Source: Tanytarsus gracilentus
Lineage: Eukaryota > Arthropoda > Insecta > Diptera > Chironomidae
Direction of reading: 5' to 3'
Length of the DNA stretch: 64,000 bases
Assembly: GCA_038502055.1 (NCBI GenBank)
Contig: JAXRKN010000038.1
Coordinates: forward strand, 4,154,001 to 4,218,000
A model generated the notes under the pieces. It was not told where the DNA came from. It saw only the letters and a list, made by a program, of their open reading frames with translations, and did not search any database. This document shows positions 1 through 10,800 of the stretch, piece after piece. Each line of letters starts with the position of its first letter. Positions within the stretch are counted from its first letter, which is position 1. The translations under genes and the position numbers were made by a program.

Positions 1-2215
1 GTTTTCTTCTGCTTTTCGGGACTTTTAGAGCCGGTTCGACGGTCTGACGATTGGGTTGATCGCATGAAATCTTCATTTCTACGAATATCAGTGTTTGAAC
101 CTTTTCTTATTGTCGTAGTTGACGATGAAATTTTGCTTGTTTGTGTTTCACGCGAAGGACTTCTACGATCAATTCGAGTTGTTGAAACTTTTTCAAATGG
201 CGGCGTGACACACCGCAATGAGCTTGCAAAAGTTTTATGAGCCGAATCTACCTCAAGATCTCTTGTGATTTTACGATTTTCCTCAACTCTCTTTTGCTCG
301 TGATCAACTTTTTTAGCTTCTGACTTGTTAATTTTCTCTTCAACATTTACGTTAATAATTATTTCGGAATCGACATTATATTGATCGTTAGTGCGTTCAT
401 TGCGAATAAAATCGCGAGATTTATGATCGTGCATGCTTTCGGGACATTGACATGATGTATCGAATATTTTCTTCGTGACAGTTTCCTCGACAATTTCGCG
501 CTGTGTCTGACTATCATTTTGTGTCTTGTCAGCATTCTGAGATGTTATAATCTTTCTCACATTTTGAGTGTCGACATTTTTGACATTTTGAGACGAAATA
601 TTCTCATTGATATTCTCATATCTCTTGGTGGTGACAATTGTTCCATCTGTCAATTCTTTCTTCTCGACAATCATCCGTGTCGATGGATTTACATTGCTGA
701 CATCACGCGAGATGATCTTTCCTGGTTGTTGAGCGAGTCGGAATGCCTCCTCGCTTCTAAAATTTTTCTCCTCACTTTCATTTCTCAAATTTGTCTCTTT
801 TCGCAATGAATTCGCATATTCGTCGGTTTTGTGTTCTTTTGTGATGCTTTTAGTTGATTTTGTGTCGCTAGATGAGTCGACACTTTCGTAGCGTTTTGTT
901 GTTACAATTGTGCCATCGGTGAGCTCTTTCTTTTCAACGATCATCTTTGTGGTCGGATTGTGCATTGTGACGTCACGCGAAATTATTTTACCGGGCTGTT
1001 GTGAAAGCTTGAAAGCTTCTTCGTCACGAGACGTTTTAAAAGTTTGATGAACTTCAGAATTGTTTGAAGATTTTTTCAAATTTTCATCCGAAACTTTTTC
1101 AAATCTTTTAGTGGTCACGATGGTGCCGTCAGCGAGTTCTTTCTTCTCGGTGATGGTTCGCGTGTTGTTATCATCGACTGTAATGTCACGTGAAATGACT
1201 TTGCCAGGTTGCTGGGATAATCTGAATGCTTCTTCATCACGTGAAGTTTTAGTTGTTGAACTTTCAACAGTTTTAGATGATTTACTAGTGTTAGATGTTG
1301 TAGCATGAATGTCTGAATGATTTGAGTTAATTGGCTCGTAGCGTCTTGTTGTGACGATCGTTCCATCGGACAATTCTTTTCGTTCTGTGATCATGTTTTG
1401 AGTATCATTCGCTTTCTCAACTTTTCGTGATAAAATTGTGCCCGGCTGTTGAGCCAATCGAAAAGCTTCTTGAACCCTCGAAGGATCTTGTGAAAGTTTA
1501 ACATTGTCGAGATTCTCAACATTGCTCGATTTCACGGTGCTGACTGATGATCGTCTCGAATCATCTCGATTTTCAATGTAATTGTCAGCCGAGTTTGTAG
1601 ATGAGCTAATGACTTTCGATGTGTGGCTAACTGATGATGATTTGCTTTCGGTTCTCTTGCACGTCTCATCGCCCGTCACAATATTTTCATTTAGCACCAT
1701 ATTAGAAGATTCTCCAGTCGTGTACGTGTAGTTGTTTGCATCACCATCGAATCGCTCATTTTTGAGTTCTTCATTTTTGCCAGAAAATGCTTTCTGACCA
1801 CCTTTTATGGCAGTCACGCCTTCAGTTGTTGCCAACATTTTCTCCGTTCGTGCTTTACCATCGTCAGACTGCTCAGACGACGTAATTACATTCCAACCCC
1901 CAGTATCGCCGAATTTAATGTCACTATGATATGAGTACCAATGCGAGAGAGAGAAATTCCATGAAAAAATTGACAGCGACAATTTTAATTAACTCACCTC
2001 ATGTCCGTGCCATGAATTTCGTTGCTCTTTAAGCTCTCAAAACTCGTATGATCTGCCATGACACCGTGTCGACTTGTTATCGGTGCTTTCGAATCGAACG
2101 TTTGATTTTTCGAGTCCATTTCGTTTACATAAAATTCTTTTAATCTCGCCTCACGCAATTTGTACATATGCGCGCGAATTTCTTTCTTACGACCGAAATC
2201 TTCAGTCTCTTGCCA
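1..2215 (-). CDS. Large repetitive smoothelin-like protein, partial (two exons seen)
   Basis: Two exons on the minus strand. The first is 2215-1998 (acceptor ATTAG, donor GAG/GTGAGTT). The second runs from 1923 (acceptor ATCATAG) off the window and stays open for about 640 codons; the junction codon is AG+T (Ser). The first exon encodes a basic stretch with EDFGRKKEIRAHMYKLREAR, which resembles the smoothelin helix (DFEERK.IR..MR.LR). The second exon is hydrophilic, Ser/Thr/Lys/Glu-rich and looks disordered. It carries four copies of a block of about 47 residues of the form EEAFRLxQQPGKxISRDV followed by KKELxDGTIVTTKRYE. I infer a cytoskeleton- or muscle-associated scaffold. Smoothelins end in a CH domain, which would lie outside the window. 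The start codon and earlier exons were not found. Coding status is secure; the family name is tentative. Confidence 0.6.
616..1475 (-). repeat. Four-unit protein repeat within the left-edge gene
   Basis: Coding repeats on the minus strand at about 1475-1334, 1242-1097, 1028-886 and 755-616. Each encodes (E)EAF(R/K)L(A/S)QQPG...SR(D/K)V, about 10 variable residues, then E(K/R)KEL.DGTIVTT(K/R)R(Y/F)E. Variable Ser/Thr-rich linkers of roughly 25-45 residues separate them. The two conserved halves keep fixed spacing although the linkers have diverged, so the units look functionally constrained. I do not recognise the repeat as a named domain. Confidence 0.75.
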
Positions 2216-5200
2216 CTAATTTTTATTTAATATTTTTTTGACGAGAAAAGAAAAAACCAAAAATTATAACAAGGTCATTTAAGTTCTTAAAAAGAAGCAC
2301 TTGTGCGAATGTGGGATGATTCCAGACAACACAAAATTCCTTCTTTATCAAAACAGCCTCGAGTAACAGTAAAAGAACATGTTTTTTTGGTAGCCGGCAT
2401 ATGGTCAATGAACCCTCAAAATGTCTCTATTTTGACTAAATTTGCAATCAACCCATTCAGATTTTTCGATTTGTCTTTGAGTCGTCTCGCAGCACACACA
2501 AGGTTTTATAAAAATATCACAAATGATTCATATATTTTTGTCGAATATACACACTGAACTGAACAACACCTACGACTCATTTCACATTTGCCATAAATGG
2601 CTCTTTCTTCGTTCAATATAATTCCAATAAAATATTGAGTTTTTTTATGTATAATGAAGTTGCTGCTAGACTATTGAGACAGTTAAAAAATGGTTTATTA
2701 GTGGAGAGACATATTTTATTGAGGGTAGCGACAGAGAGAATTTCAGCAATGCTGTTGTCCACATTTTTCTTTTAAACTGCCACTGAAACAGTTAATTATT
2801 TCATTATGTGAAATTTCTGCATTCATTCATTAAATCATAAGCTCAGATGAACACGAGAGTGATAAGAGTGGTTTAGAAGCGGTGAATGCAAGTTTAGAGA
2901 CATAAATAATTTTGCAGACAGTTTAATTTAATTAGGCGGAATTAAATTATTTTAACAATTTTGAGAGAGAATTTTGGGAAATTTATTTTAAAATGAAAAA
3001 TTTTAAGTTTTGTGATTTTATAATTTTCGAACTTAATTTTTTAATAAAATGTCACAACAGTAAATTAAAAATTTTTTATGTTCCAAAAAAATTATTTAAA
3101 AAAAACTTTGAAATTTAAATTGTTGAAATAGCGTGAAATTAGAAAAAATGACAAAATTATTTAAATTAATGACAAAATATCTTTAAAAAGTTATAGAAAA
3201 ATTCAAAAAATCTTTCTAATTAAAAAACCAAACATAATTCTTGAACACATGTGGAGATTAAAAAAAATTAAATAAAGTTATTAAAAATAATCTCAACCGT
3301 CATTTAACAAAATTATTTCTTTTTTAATTAAAAGCACTCGCACTGTGATTTTTTGATGCGGAAAGAATCGCGTTCTATTCATTAATTGACAAAGTTGGTT
3401 TATTAACTGACTGCCTGTTATTCACCACTCACTGACCCACAGATAAAAATAATTCACTCATTTTTCATTCACACTCCAACTCATTGGTTTTTATTGCGAT
3501 CACTGTTATTTGTTATTTCTGCTCTCTTGTGTATGTTTTATTTTTATTGAATTATTTTTTAAAACTTCTCAAGCCACTTGGGCATGAAAAGAGGTTTAAT
3601 TAAAGCGTTTTGCTCTCGATTTAAAAAATTTATCTACTTAAAAATTAGTTCACTTTTCTCTTCCGTTCGCCTACACCAAAGAAGGAAAATTTCTAATGCT
3701 TATTATGCGGGTTTTGTCCACTATTGTCATCACTGAGATCTACTTTAGTAAACATTTTTGTGGTCGACGCTTTAATCATCAAATAACGGGCGGTTTCTTT
3801 TCATCAACTAAAACCACAATTACGATTTTGAACTTACACTCGACTATTTCCGTTGCTAATTTTTTTTAAAGTCCACACAATTTTCCGTTCGATAAATTTC
3901 AGTGTTAGAAAAATTAGCAAAATATTTGCACTAAAGTTTATTTTATTATTTTTCGCGTTCTCCGAAAAAGTCAACTTCACCGCTTAAAAATCCAATACGA
4001 ACTGAAAAAAACTTCATCCAAATAAAAACAAATGCGGAGTTGAAAAGAAAAAAAAATCTCACATCACGCGCGTGAGTTCAACACACATACACACAGCATC
4101 TGTCATTTATGGTTGCTGATTTTCTCCATCGCAATTTTTCTCTTATCTTCTAAAAAGTCTATTCTTTATTGTGGACATAGTGGACTCAACAAAAGGAAGT
4201 TACCACGCGTGAGAGAAGAAAAATTAATCAAACTTTTTAATACCGACTGCAACCAATTAGTCTCAAAAAAATTGAGTGTAACAAAAAAAAGAGAGAGGCA
4301 TGACAGAAAGAGCCTTCCAGCAAAAACCACCCACTTATCGACATATCGGACACAATTGCTCCACTGTGTGAGTGTTGGAGTGAGCTTTTCTAAATTGCAT
4401 GACGATTTTGCATTTTTTTTCTCTCTCGCGCGATTCTGTCATAGTAAATTTCCGCTAACCATTATCGCCCACATTTCATCCATGATATGATCGAATTTGG
4501 TAAAGATTTGAAAGTAACAAAAATGAAGAGTGATTTATTGATGTTGGCAGGTTAAATTCGATCAAACATGTGTGAGGAGGTTGAATAGAAATTTGTTGAT
4601 GGATGAAAAAGATGTTAAATTTTTCTACAAGCACAAATTTGAAAATTTTAAAAGATTTTTAAAGAAAGTAATTTTTTTAAATAGATTTAAAAAAAATATT
4701 TTTAAATCCTTCAAAGTTAAATAAAATTTTAACAAAATATTTTCTGAATTTACACAGTTTTTTTCAATATGTGCCACAAGGGTTAAATCTTTTTTGAATT
4801 ATTTCACGAAAAAATTTCCAAAAAAACTAGAACAGAAAAAAGAAGATCAACTACTAAAGTAGGATATTCAGCCCACCTCTAAAAATGTCTTAAAGAAGCC
4901 AGTTGAATTTTAAATCAGTGTAAGAGTAAACAGGAAACTTTAATTCCTAAGCTCCATAAAATTTTTAAGAACATTTCGGTCAATTTTATTGGTGTCAAAA
5001 TTGTCATATTGAGCTCTCACGCACAGCGATTGTTTCAAAGACATTTTAATGCTAAACGATGATGACACGCAATGAAACTCAATGAATTTCTATAACATGA
5101 TGATCGCACCATCAACTTGCCCACGTTCACTCATCTAGATGAACTTGAAAATGTGAAATTTATTTCTAGAATTTATTTTTTCTGAATGATTTCATTCAAT

Positions 5201-5669
5201 TGTTAATTTTCATATTGTTTACGGTACAAATGCGGTAGGGATTAATTTCATGACGATCCCAAAATTGTTTTTCTCATTTAGAATTGAGAATTTGCATATG
5301 AGTGTCATAATAGCTCTATTAGACACTTATATTTCACCTCCTTTTACGGCATCACTCATTCCATTAACGCCATTATTCCACCGGCTACCAAAAAAATAAT
5401 ATAAGATATTTTGAGTGGCATAAAAGAAATAGATTTTTTCTCTTGATTTATTGTCATTGAACTCTCCGAATGGACCATCACACATTTATTTTACGAGATT
5501 ACTTTTTAATGTGACTTCAACCAAATTTGTCATTTATTTTGCAAATTAAAGTTTTAGAAAAATTCTTTCACGGAGACGCTTTTATTGTTTTTCTTTTTGT
5601 GGGTGGCTTGAGACATCGCACTTTGATATTTTTATTTTTTTTTCTTTTTCGTGTGCAAACCCACATTTA
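2216..5669. other. Intron or 5' flank, no convincing gene
   Basis: AT-rich DNA upstream of the visible exons of the left-edge gene, probably its intron(s) or promoter region. Poly-purine and poly-pyrimidine runs are common. Open frames here, such as 4113-4490, lack recognisable protein features. I see no RNA gene. Confidence 0.4.
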
Positions 5670-5677
5670 AAAGTTGC
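5670..5677 (+). repeat. Target site duplication, left copy
   Basis: AAAGTTGC directly outside the left end of the hAT-like element; identical to 7844-7851. Confidence 0.9.
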
Positions 5678-5702
5678 CAAGGGCTGAGAACTTCAAAAAT
5701 TG

Positions 5703-5825
5703 ACGTACATTTACGTACATTCACGTACACTCACGTACAATCAAGTACATTTACGGACAATCTCCCATATATTCACGTACATTCACGTACATTTACGGAC
5801 ACTCTTTCATGCAATCACGTACATT
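5703..5825. repeat. Subterminal ACGTACATT direct repeats, left end
   Basis: Roughly ten imperfect copies of a decamer of the form ACGTACATTT / ACGTACATTC / ACGGACA. The same motif fills the other end of the element in the same orientation. Confidence 0.85.
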
Positions 5826-6111
5826 TAAGAGCATTAATTTATTTAGCCTCATATTAGAAATAATTTTGATATTATTTTAGATCTGGCTTTAATTTTCATT
5901 TCTTATACAAATTTGGTTAAAACAGCTTATCGAAATACGAAATAGCACTAGAATTCGATTGGTTTGGGGTATCGAAGTGTTCGGTTTTTACAAAAATCTG
6001 CCAAAATTCGAGAAATAAGTTATTCTAATATAATTTAGCCAAGGATCACGAAAAAAACATATTAAAAAAAATTCCGATCTATTTGCGCCTTCCTGCGGGA
6101 ACTCAAAAATT

Positions 6112-6948
6112 TAAGTGTAACGCTTATATGCTCGTGATTCCGTCCGTCCGTCCGTCTGCACAAGCGAGATCTCGGTCCCTGGACCAGCTAGAGACTTCTA
6201 GTTTTCGCCAGATGGTAGCTCTTAGGGTCTATATGTGCAGGCACTGACTATTTTTTGAGTCATGACCTATGGTCGTGCCATGGATGGCCATAACGTCCAT
6301 TTTTCATACAAATTTTCTCTTATATGGCTTCATGGGTATCGTTGAACTCGTGATTGGACCAGAAATCGATTGGCATTGATTCGTAACTTGACCAGGAATC
6401 GATTGACATACATGATTTTTCGAGTCGTGACCTATGGTCGTGCCACAGACAGCCAAAATGTCCATTTTTCAGAACTATGGCTTCATGTATCTCGTTGAAC
6501 TCGTAATTGGACCAGGAATCGAATGGCATTGATGATTTTTGATGAATGTCCATCATGGACGGCCAGTAGTGCCACGGACAGCCATAATGTCCATTTTTCA
6601 GAACTATGGCTTCATGGGTATCGTTGAACTCGTGATTGGACCAGGAATCTACTGACATAGATGATTTTTGATAAATGCTAATCAAGGCCGGCCAGTAGTG
6701 CCACGGACAGCCAAAATGTCCATTTTTCAGAACTATGACTTCATGGGTATCGTTGAACTCGTAATTGGACCAGGAATCTAATGACATAGACGATTTTTGA
6801 GGAATGGTCGAACAGGACTGCCACGGACAGCCAAAGTGTTCGGATTGACTTAAACTCATTTTTTATGCACTTGATTTTCAAACACTGATCTGTTACAAGT
6901 GGGTTACGCGGCAACACCCACGTGTGGGTTTTGAAACATTTTTTAAAT
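6112..6948 (-). repeat. Dispersed repeat family, copy 1 (inside the hAT-like element)
   Basis: In reverse orientation this stretch matches 24541-25452. Both copies start with AAACCCACACGTGGGTGTTG followed by a CGTAACCCACTTGTAACAG-type segment. Both end with a GAGATCTCG segment, a (CGGA)n tract and GCATATAAG.GTTACAC. Between these lie about four degenerate units of roughly 125 bp (6320-6860). They happen to leave a 179-codon minus-strand frame with a periodic motif DSWSNxEFND.HEA..LKNGH. The periodicity is that of the DNA repeat and there is no known domain, so I treat the frame as a by-product. Confidence 0.75.
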
Positions 6949-7087
6949 CTGTTTTTGAATTTTAATACAAATTTTGTAGCACAAGTTGGTTAATTCGTAA
7001 AATTTGCAAGGCAAAAAGTCAATAATGACCAAAAGAATGCAATTTTTTTAAAAAAAATTGAAATAACAAGATTTTTTGTGTTTAATC

Positions 7088-7441
7088 ACTTGTAGATTAA
7101 TCGGCTGAAAATCTGGCGATCGCTTGGAGATTTAAAAAAACAGTAGATTAAAATCAGAAGATAATTGGGCAATTTTTTAATTTGCAGAATATTGGTCGAT
7201 TTTTTAAACTGCAGATAAAAAAAAATAAATACAAATTAATTTTTTTATATATTTTTGCATTGGTTTTTTATTTCACTTTTTATTTAATAGCTATAATGGC
7301 AAAAATATATAAAATTAAATTTGTATTTAATTTTTTATCTGCTGATTAAAATCGGCCGTTCAATCGGCAGACTAAATAATCGATAAATCGGCAGATTAAA
7401 AAATCTGCAAGCGATCGGCCGATTAATCTGCAAATCCGGTG
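7088..7441. mobile_element. Palindromic MITE-like repeat nested in the hAT-like element
   Basis: The left end CACTTGTAGATTAATCGGC mirrors the right end GCCGATTAATCTGCAAATCCGGTG. Further in, CGATCGCTTG.AGATT also recurs in inverted orientation, giving imperfect arms of about 60-150 bp rich in GATTAATCGGC and GCAGATTAAAA. I found no clear target duplication, so the boundaries are approximate. Confidence 0.6.
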
Positions 7442-7654
7442 ATATACAACGGAGATCCCCATTAAAAGGAGAAAATGTTAATTTTTTCAAATATCGGCCT
7501 CAAAATGATAAGTTTTTAAGTTAAATTTGGTTTAAAAATAATCAAAATGAGTAAATATTAATTTAACTATATAATTTTTTGGTTAAAAAAGGTTTAAAAG
7601 TTTAGCTTGTTTTTAAGAAACAAAAACTGAAAACTAAATAATATGAAAATATAT

Positions 7655-7818
7655 TAACGTACATTCCCGCACATTTACGGACATTTACGGACACGCTTTC
7701 ATATATCCACGTACATTTACTGACAATTAAGTACATTTACGTACATTTACGTACACGTTTCTATACTTTCAAGTACATTTAAGTACATCTGCGTACATTC
7801 ACGTACATTCACGTACAA
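7655..7818. repeat. Subterminal ACGTACATT direct repeats, right end
   Basis: More than a dozen imperfect copies of the decamer family found at the left end of the same element, up to about 10 bp before the right terminal inverted repeat. Confidence 0.85.
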
Positions 7819-7843
7819 TAAAAAATGAAGTTCTCAGCCCTTG

Positions 7844-7851
7844 AAAGTTGC
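7844..7851 (+). repeat. Target site duplication, right copy
   Basis: AAAGTTGC directly outside the right end of the hAT-like element; identical to 5670-5677. Confidence 0.9.
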
Positions 7852-10800
7852 TTAACGATCTCTAATCAACGCACGCGAACCACACATTAAATTTTAATTT
7901 CACATGGTCACTAATTAGGTGCATTTACATACCATTTTACGAAGGAGATCTTCGTCCTTGATACCGCTCAACTCACTAGCCATGCTTCACTATCCGTCTT
8001 CCGATCAACTACGCCCACAAATTTTTTTTCCTGAAAATAGATATATGAAAGAAAACAATAGAAAGATAACGCAGACATGCATAACGGCGATTAATCTAAA
8101 GCGCTCAATTAAAGCGGTAAGCTTGTCTAGTCAAATGTCGGCGATCGCCATTGACATGAGACAACAATAGCCGACGTCTATTGCAAAAAAGGTTTAAAAT
8201 CAAGAGAATGACTTTTAAAATTTTATAATTTCATTAAAAAAATTAATAAATTTAAAAAACAGTTAAAAAATTTAAATTTTTCAAATTGTTAAATTCTAAA
8301 TGTTCTTCCCTTTTCTTTTACAAATTAAAATTCATTCATTTCATGCTTGTGCGACAGTTTTCGCGCAACAAGTTAGCTACTTATTTAGCCGGCTTAGGCA
8401 GTGCTTTATTGTATACACGATGAAGTCAGCACTGCACTTTATTGCATTAACAGTTGACAACTCCATTAGCATTTTTTTGCACGTGGGTGATGCTTTAGAA
8501 ACTCCAGAACAGCACGTAAATCACCCAAAATACATTTTTATTGATTTTAAATTGTCAGTAATGCGAATTCAGAATGACATCATGAGCACGCTTGAGTATA
8601 ATAGCAGCGGATGATCAAGATTAGCTTTTGATTTACCAAAATTTAGAGTTTTAAATTTCAATGGCAATATTTGAGATACGTCAATGAGAATGTTAAATAA
8701 AATTTGCATTTTATTGCGCAAATACGCGTATAAAAATATTTAAATTTCTCGATCTGATTCTGATTCGAGTTAACTCAACGGTTTTAAAGCATGTGCATTG
8801 AAAAAAATCTTTTTAATGTTTTTTTCTCAAGAAATTGCTGATGTAGCAAAAAATAAATTAAAGTTAGACATAGGCTAATGCCATTTATGGCAGTGACGAC
8901 GACCAATTTCGGATAAATAGGTCTCCATATATGTGAGTTGTGTACAATCAATTGAAAGAGAGAAAAAAAAATGAGTGTTTGTATGCTGTTGTGCTTAACT
9001 GCGACTGCTGTTAATACCGCATATTGCATGTATATTTCGCAAGCAGTCAAATGAAGTGTCAACGCATGGGAAACGCGATGACATCACCGCATCTACCTAG
9101 CGAACACACCAAACTTAGACGTGGCAAGTTTATCGCTAGCGGAATCTGTGTGCATTATTTTATAATTGCAATGTGCGTAGTCACATTCGTTAAGAAATTT
9201 TTTAAGGTTCTTCCCTCCTTGAAGTCGAATTTTATGGAAATGAATTTTTGCTGAGTCAATTCCTCTGAATTTTAGTTTTACTTTTTCTAAATGACATACA
9301 AATGCTTGTGTCATACAAGTTGGCTTTTGTGGCATTTAAAACATTTCAAACGTGAGATTTTAAATTAAAATGAAATACAGAAATTTTAATCTTAATGTAA
9401 AAATTAAGTTCGAATCCTAAGTTTAAAAAAATACGTAGCTTGTTAGGATTTTTTTTATAAAACTATCCATAATTCATTTTTATCCATTCAAATTATATTT
9501 TTTTTGTATTTCAATTAATTAAATTAACTAACTAAACTTAATCTGTGGTTTAATTTAATTTCACATGAAATTTGCACATGAAAATTTTCCATCATAAATA
9601 ATTCACCAAAATAAGCTTGATTGATCAATTAGTCAAGTCGTCGTCAAATAAAATGAGATTAATTGTGGCTTTCGCTCAAAAAGTTCATCGCCTACATAAA
9701 ATTGAATGGAGGGACTTATACATACGTGGAGTCGCGAACTAATGACAGGCTATTATGCATATATCATTTATTTCGCAATGTAATTAAATCTAATTCAATA
9801 AGAACTCGTGATTTCGTGATCGGACACAAAACTAATTTTTGCGGTAAATTTTGAATATAAATTTTCCATATATGCCAAAAACATGTGCGCTAAAATTCAA
9901 GACAAATCGCTCGATCATAAATTGATTATTTTTATTTGCTTAAATGTTCTTCCAATAAATCATTTAATAATGTGCTGTGTGTCAATAGTAATTTCCACCA
10001 TTATTTATTGTAACCCTCGCATTTAATTAGAGAACAATTTTTTAATGCGAAATTTTACAAATATGGTCAGCAGCAAAAAAATATGTAAACTATATAAAAT
10101 TGTTCTCAATTGTTTTTTCGAAATCACGAATATATGTGAGTGAAAAATTGCAGCATGATTGGGTGGCGAAATTTGCAAGGATTCGACCTCACGATTTAAC
10201 CAACCAATGGAGTAATTAACATTCAACAAATTCTTTCTTTTTCTATCCATCGCTTCGATCATGATCGACTGGCTTTTACAACTCTATTTGGAAATTTACG
10301 CATAGCTTCGACTTGATGGCTATCTCACTTCTTATTCGCTAAATTGTTTTTTTTCTGCAACATAAAAAAGAGCTTGCTGAACCTTATTCGAGGTCTACTG
10401 TGACTTGACTTGTCACTGACACGAGAATGTGTTTTTGTTGATTTTCAATATGAAAAAAAAATTTGCAACCAACATTTTATGAAGAGGGAGAAAATACTTT
10501 CCATATAAGGCGATGCCTGTGATTATAGCGATTTACGAGAAGAGCGAGTGCCTTCTTTTTATTCACCAAGTGCGTAACCTTAGTGCATAAATTAAAGGAC
10601 AAGGCCGAATGCATCTAAAACACTTTTATTTCTCTCTCTTCGAACACATGAACGAGCAAATTAATGTTTTCGGTGGTAATTGAAACAAATTTGCAGCAAT
10701 TTGTCGTCTTTTTATTTTGGATATCAAAGAAAAAATATTTTTTTCTGCGCTGATGACCTTTTGGATCGCTCACAACTCGATGGAGTTAATGTGATACTTG

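Larger units (their letters stand above)
5678..7843. mobile_element. Non-autonomous hAT-like DNA transposon (2166 bp)
   Basis: The element begins CAAGGGCTGAGAACTTC (5678-5694) and ends with its exact reverse complement (7827-7843). It is flanked by a perfect 8-bp direct repeat AAAGTTGC at 5670-5677 and 7844-7851. An 8-bp target duplication and ends beginning CA are hallmarks of the hAT superfamily. Subterminal DNA at both ends is packed with ACGTACATTT/ACGTACATTC-type direct repeats (about 5703-5825 and 7655-7818), as expected for hAT transposase binding sites. No transposase frame is present, so it must be mobilised in trans. The interior holds two other repeats, at 6112-6948 and 7088-7441. 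Confidence 0.9.

Noticed and set aside
2287..2400. 37-codon minus-strand frame MPATKKTCSFTVTRG... just upstream of the left-edge exons
   Set aside because: Composition is protein-like and it could be an alternative start, but there is no usable in-phase donor before its stop.
4113..4490. 125-codon plus-strand frame
   Set aside because: Low-complexity, mixed composition, no splice or domain support; lies in probable promoter or intron DNA.
6320..6859. 179-codon minus-strand frame with periodic SWSN.EFND.HEA motif
   Set aside because: Its periodicity follows the DNA-level tandem units of a dispersed repeat that is disrupted in the other copy. No domain is recognisable.
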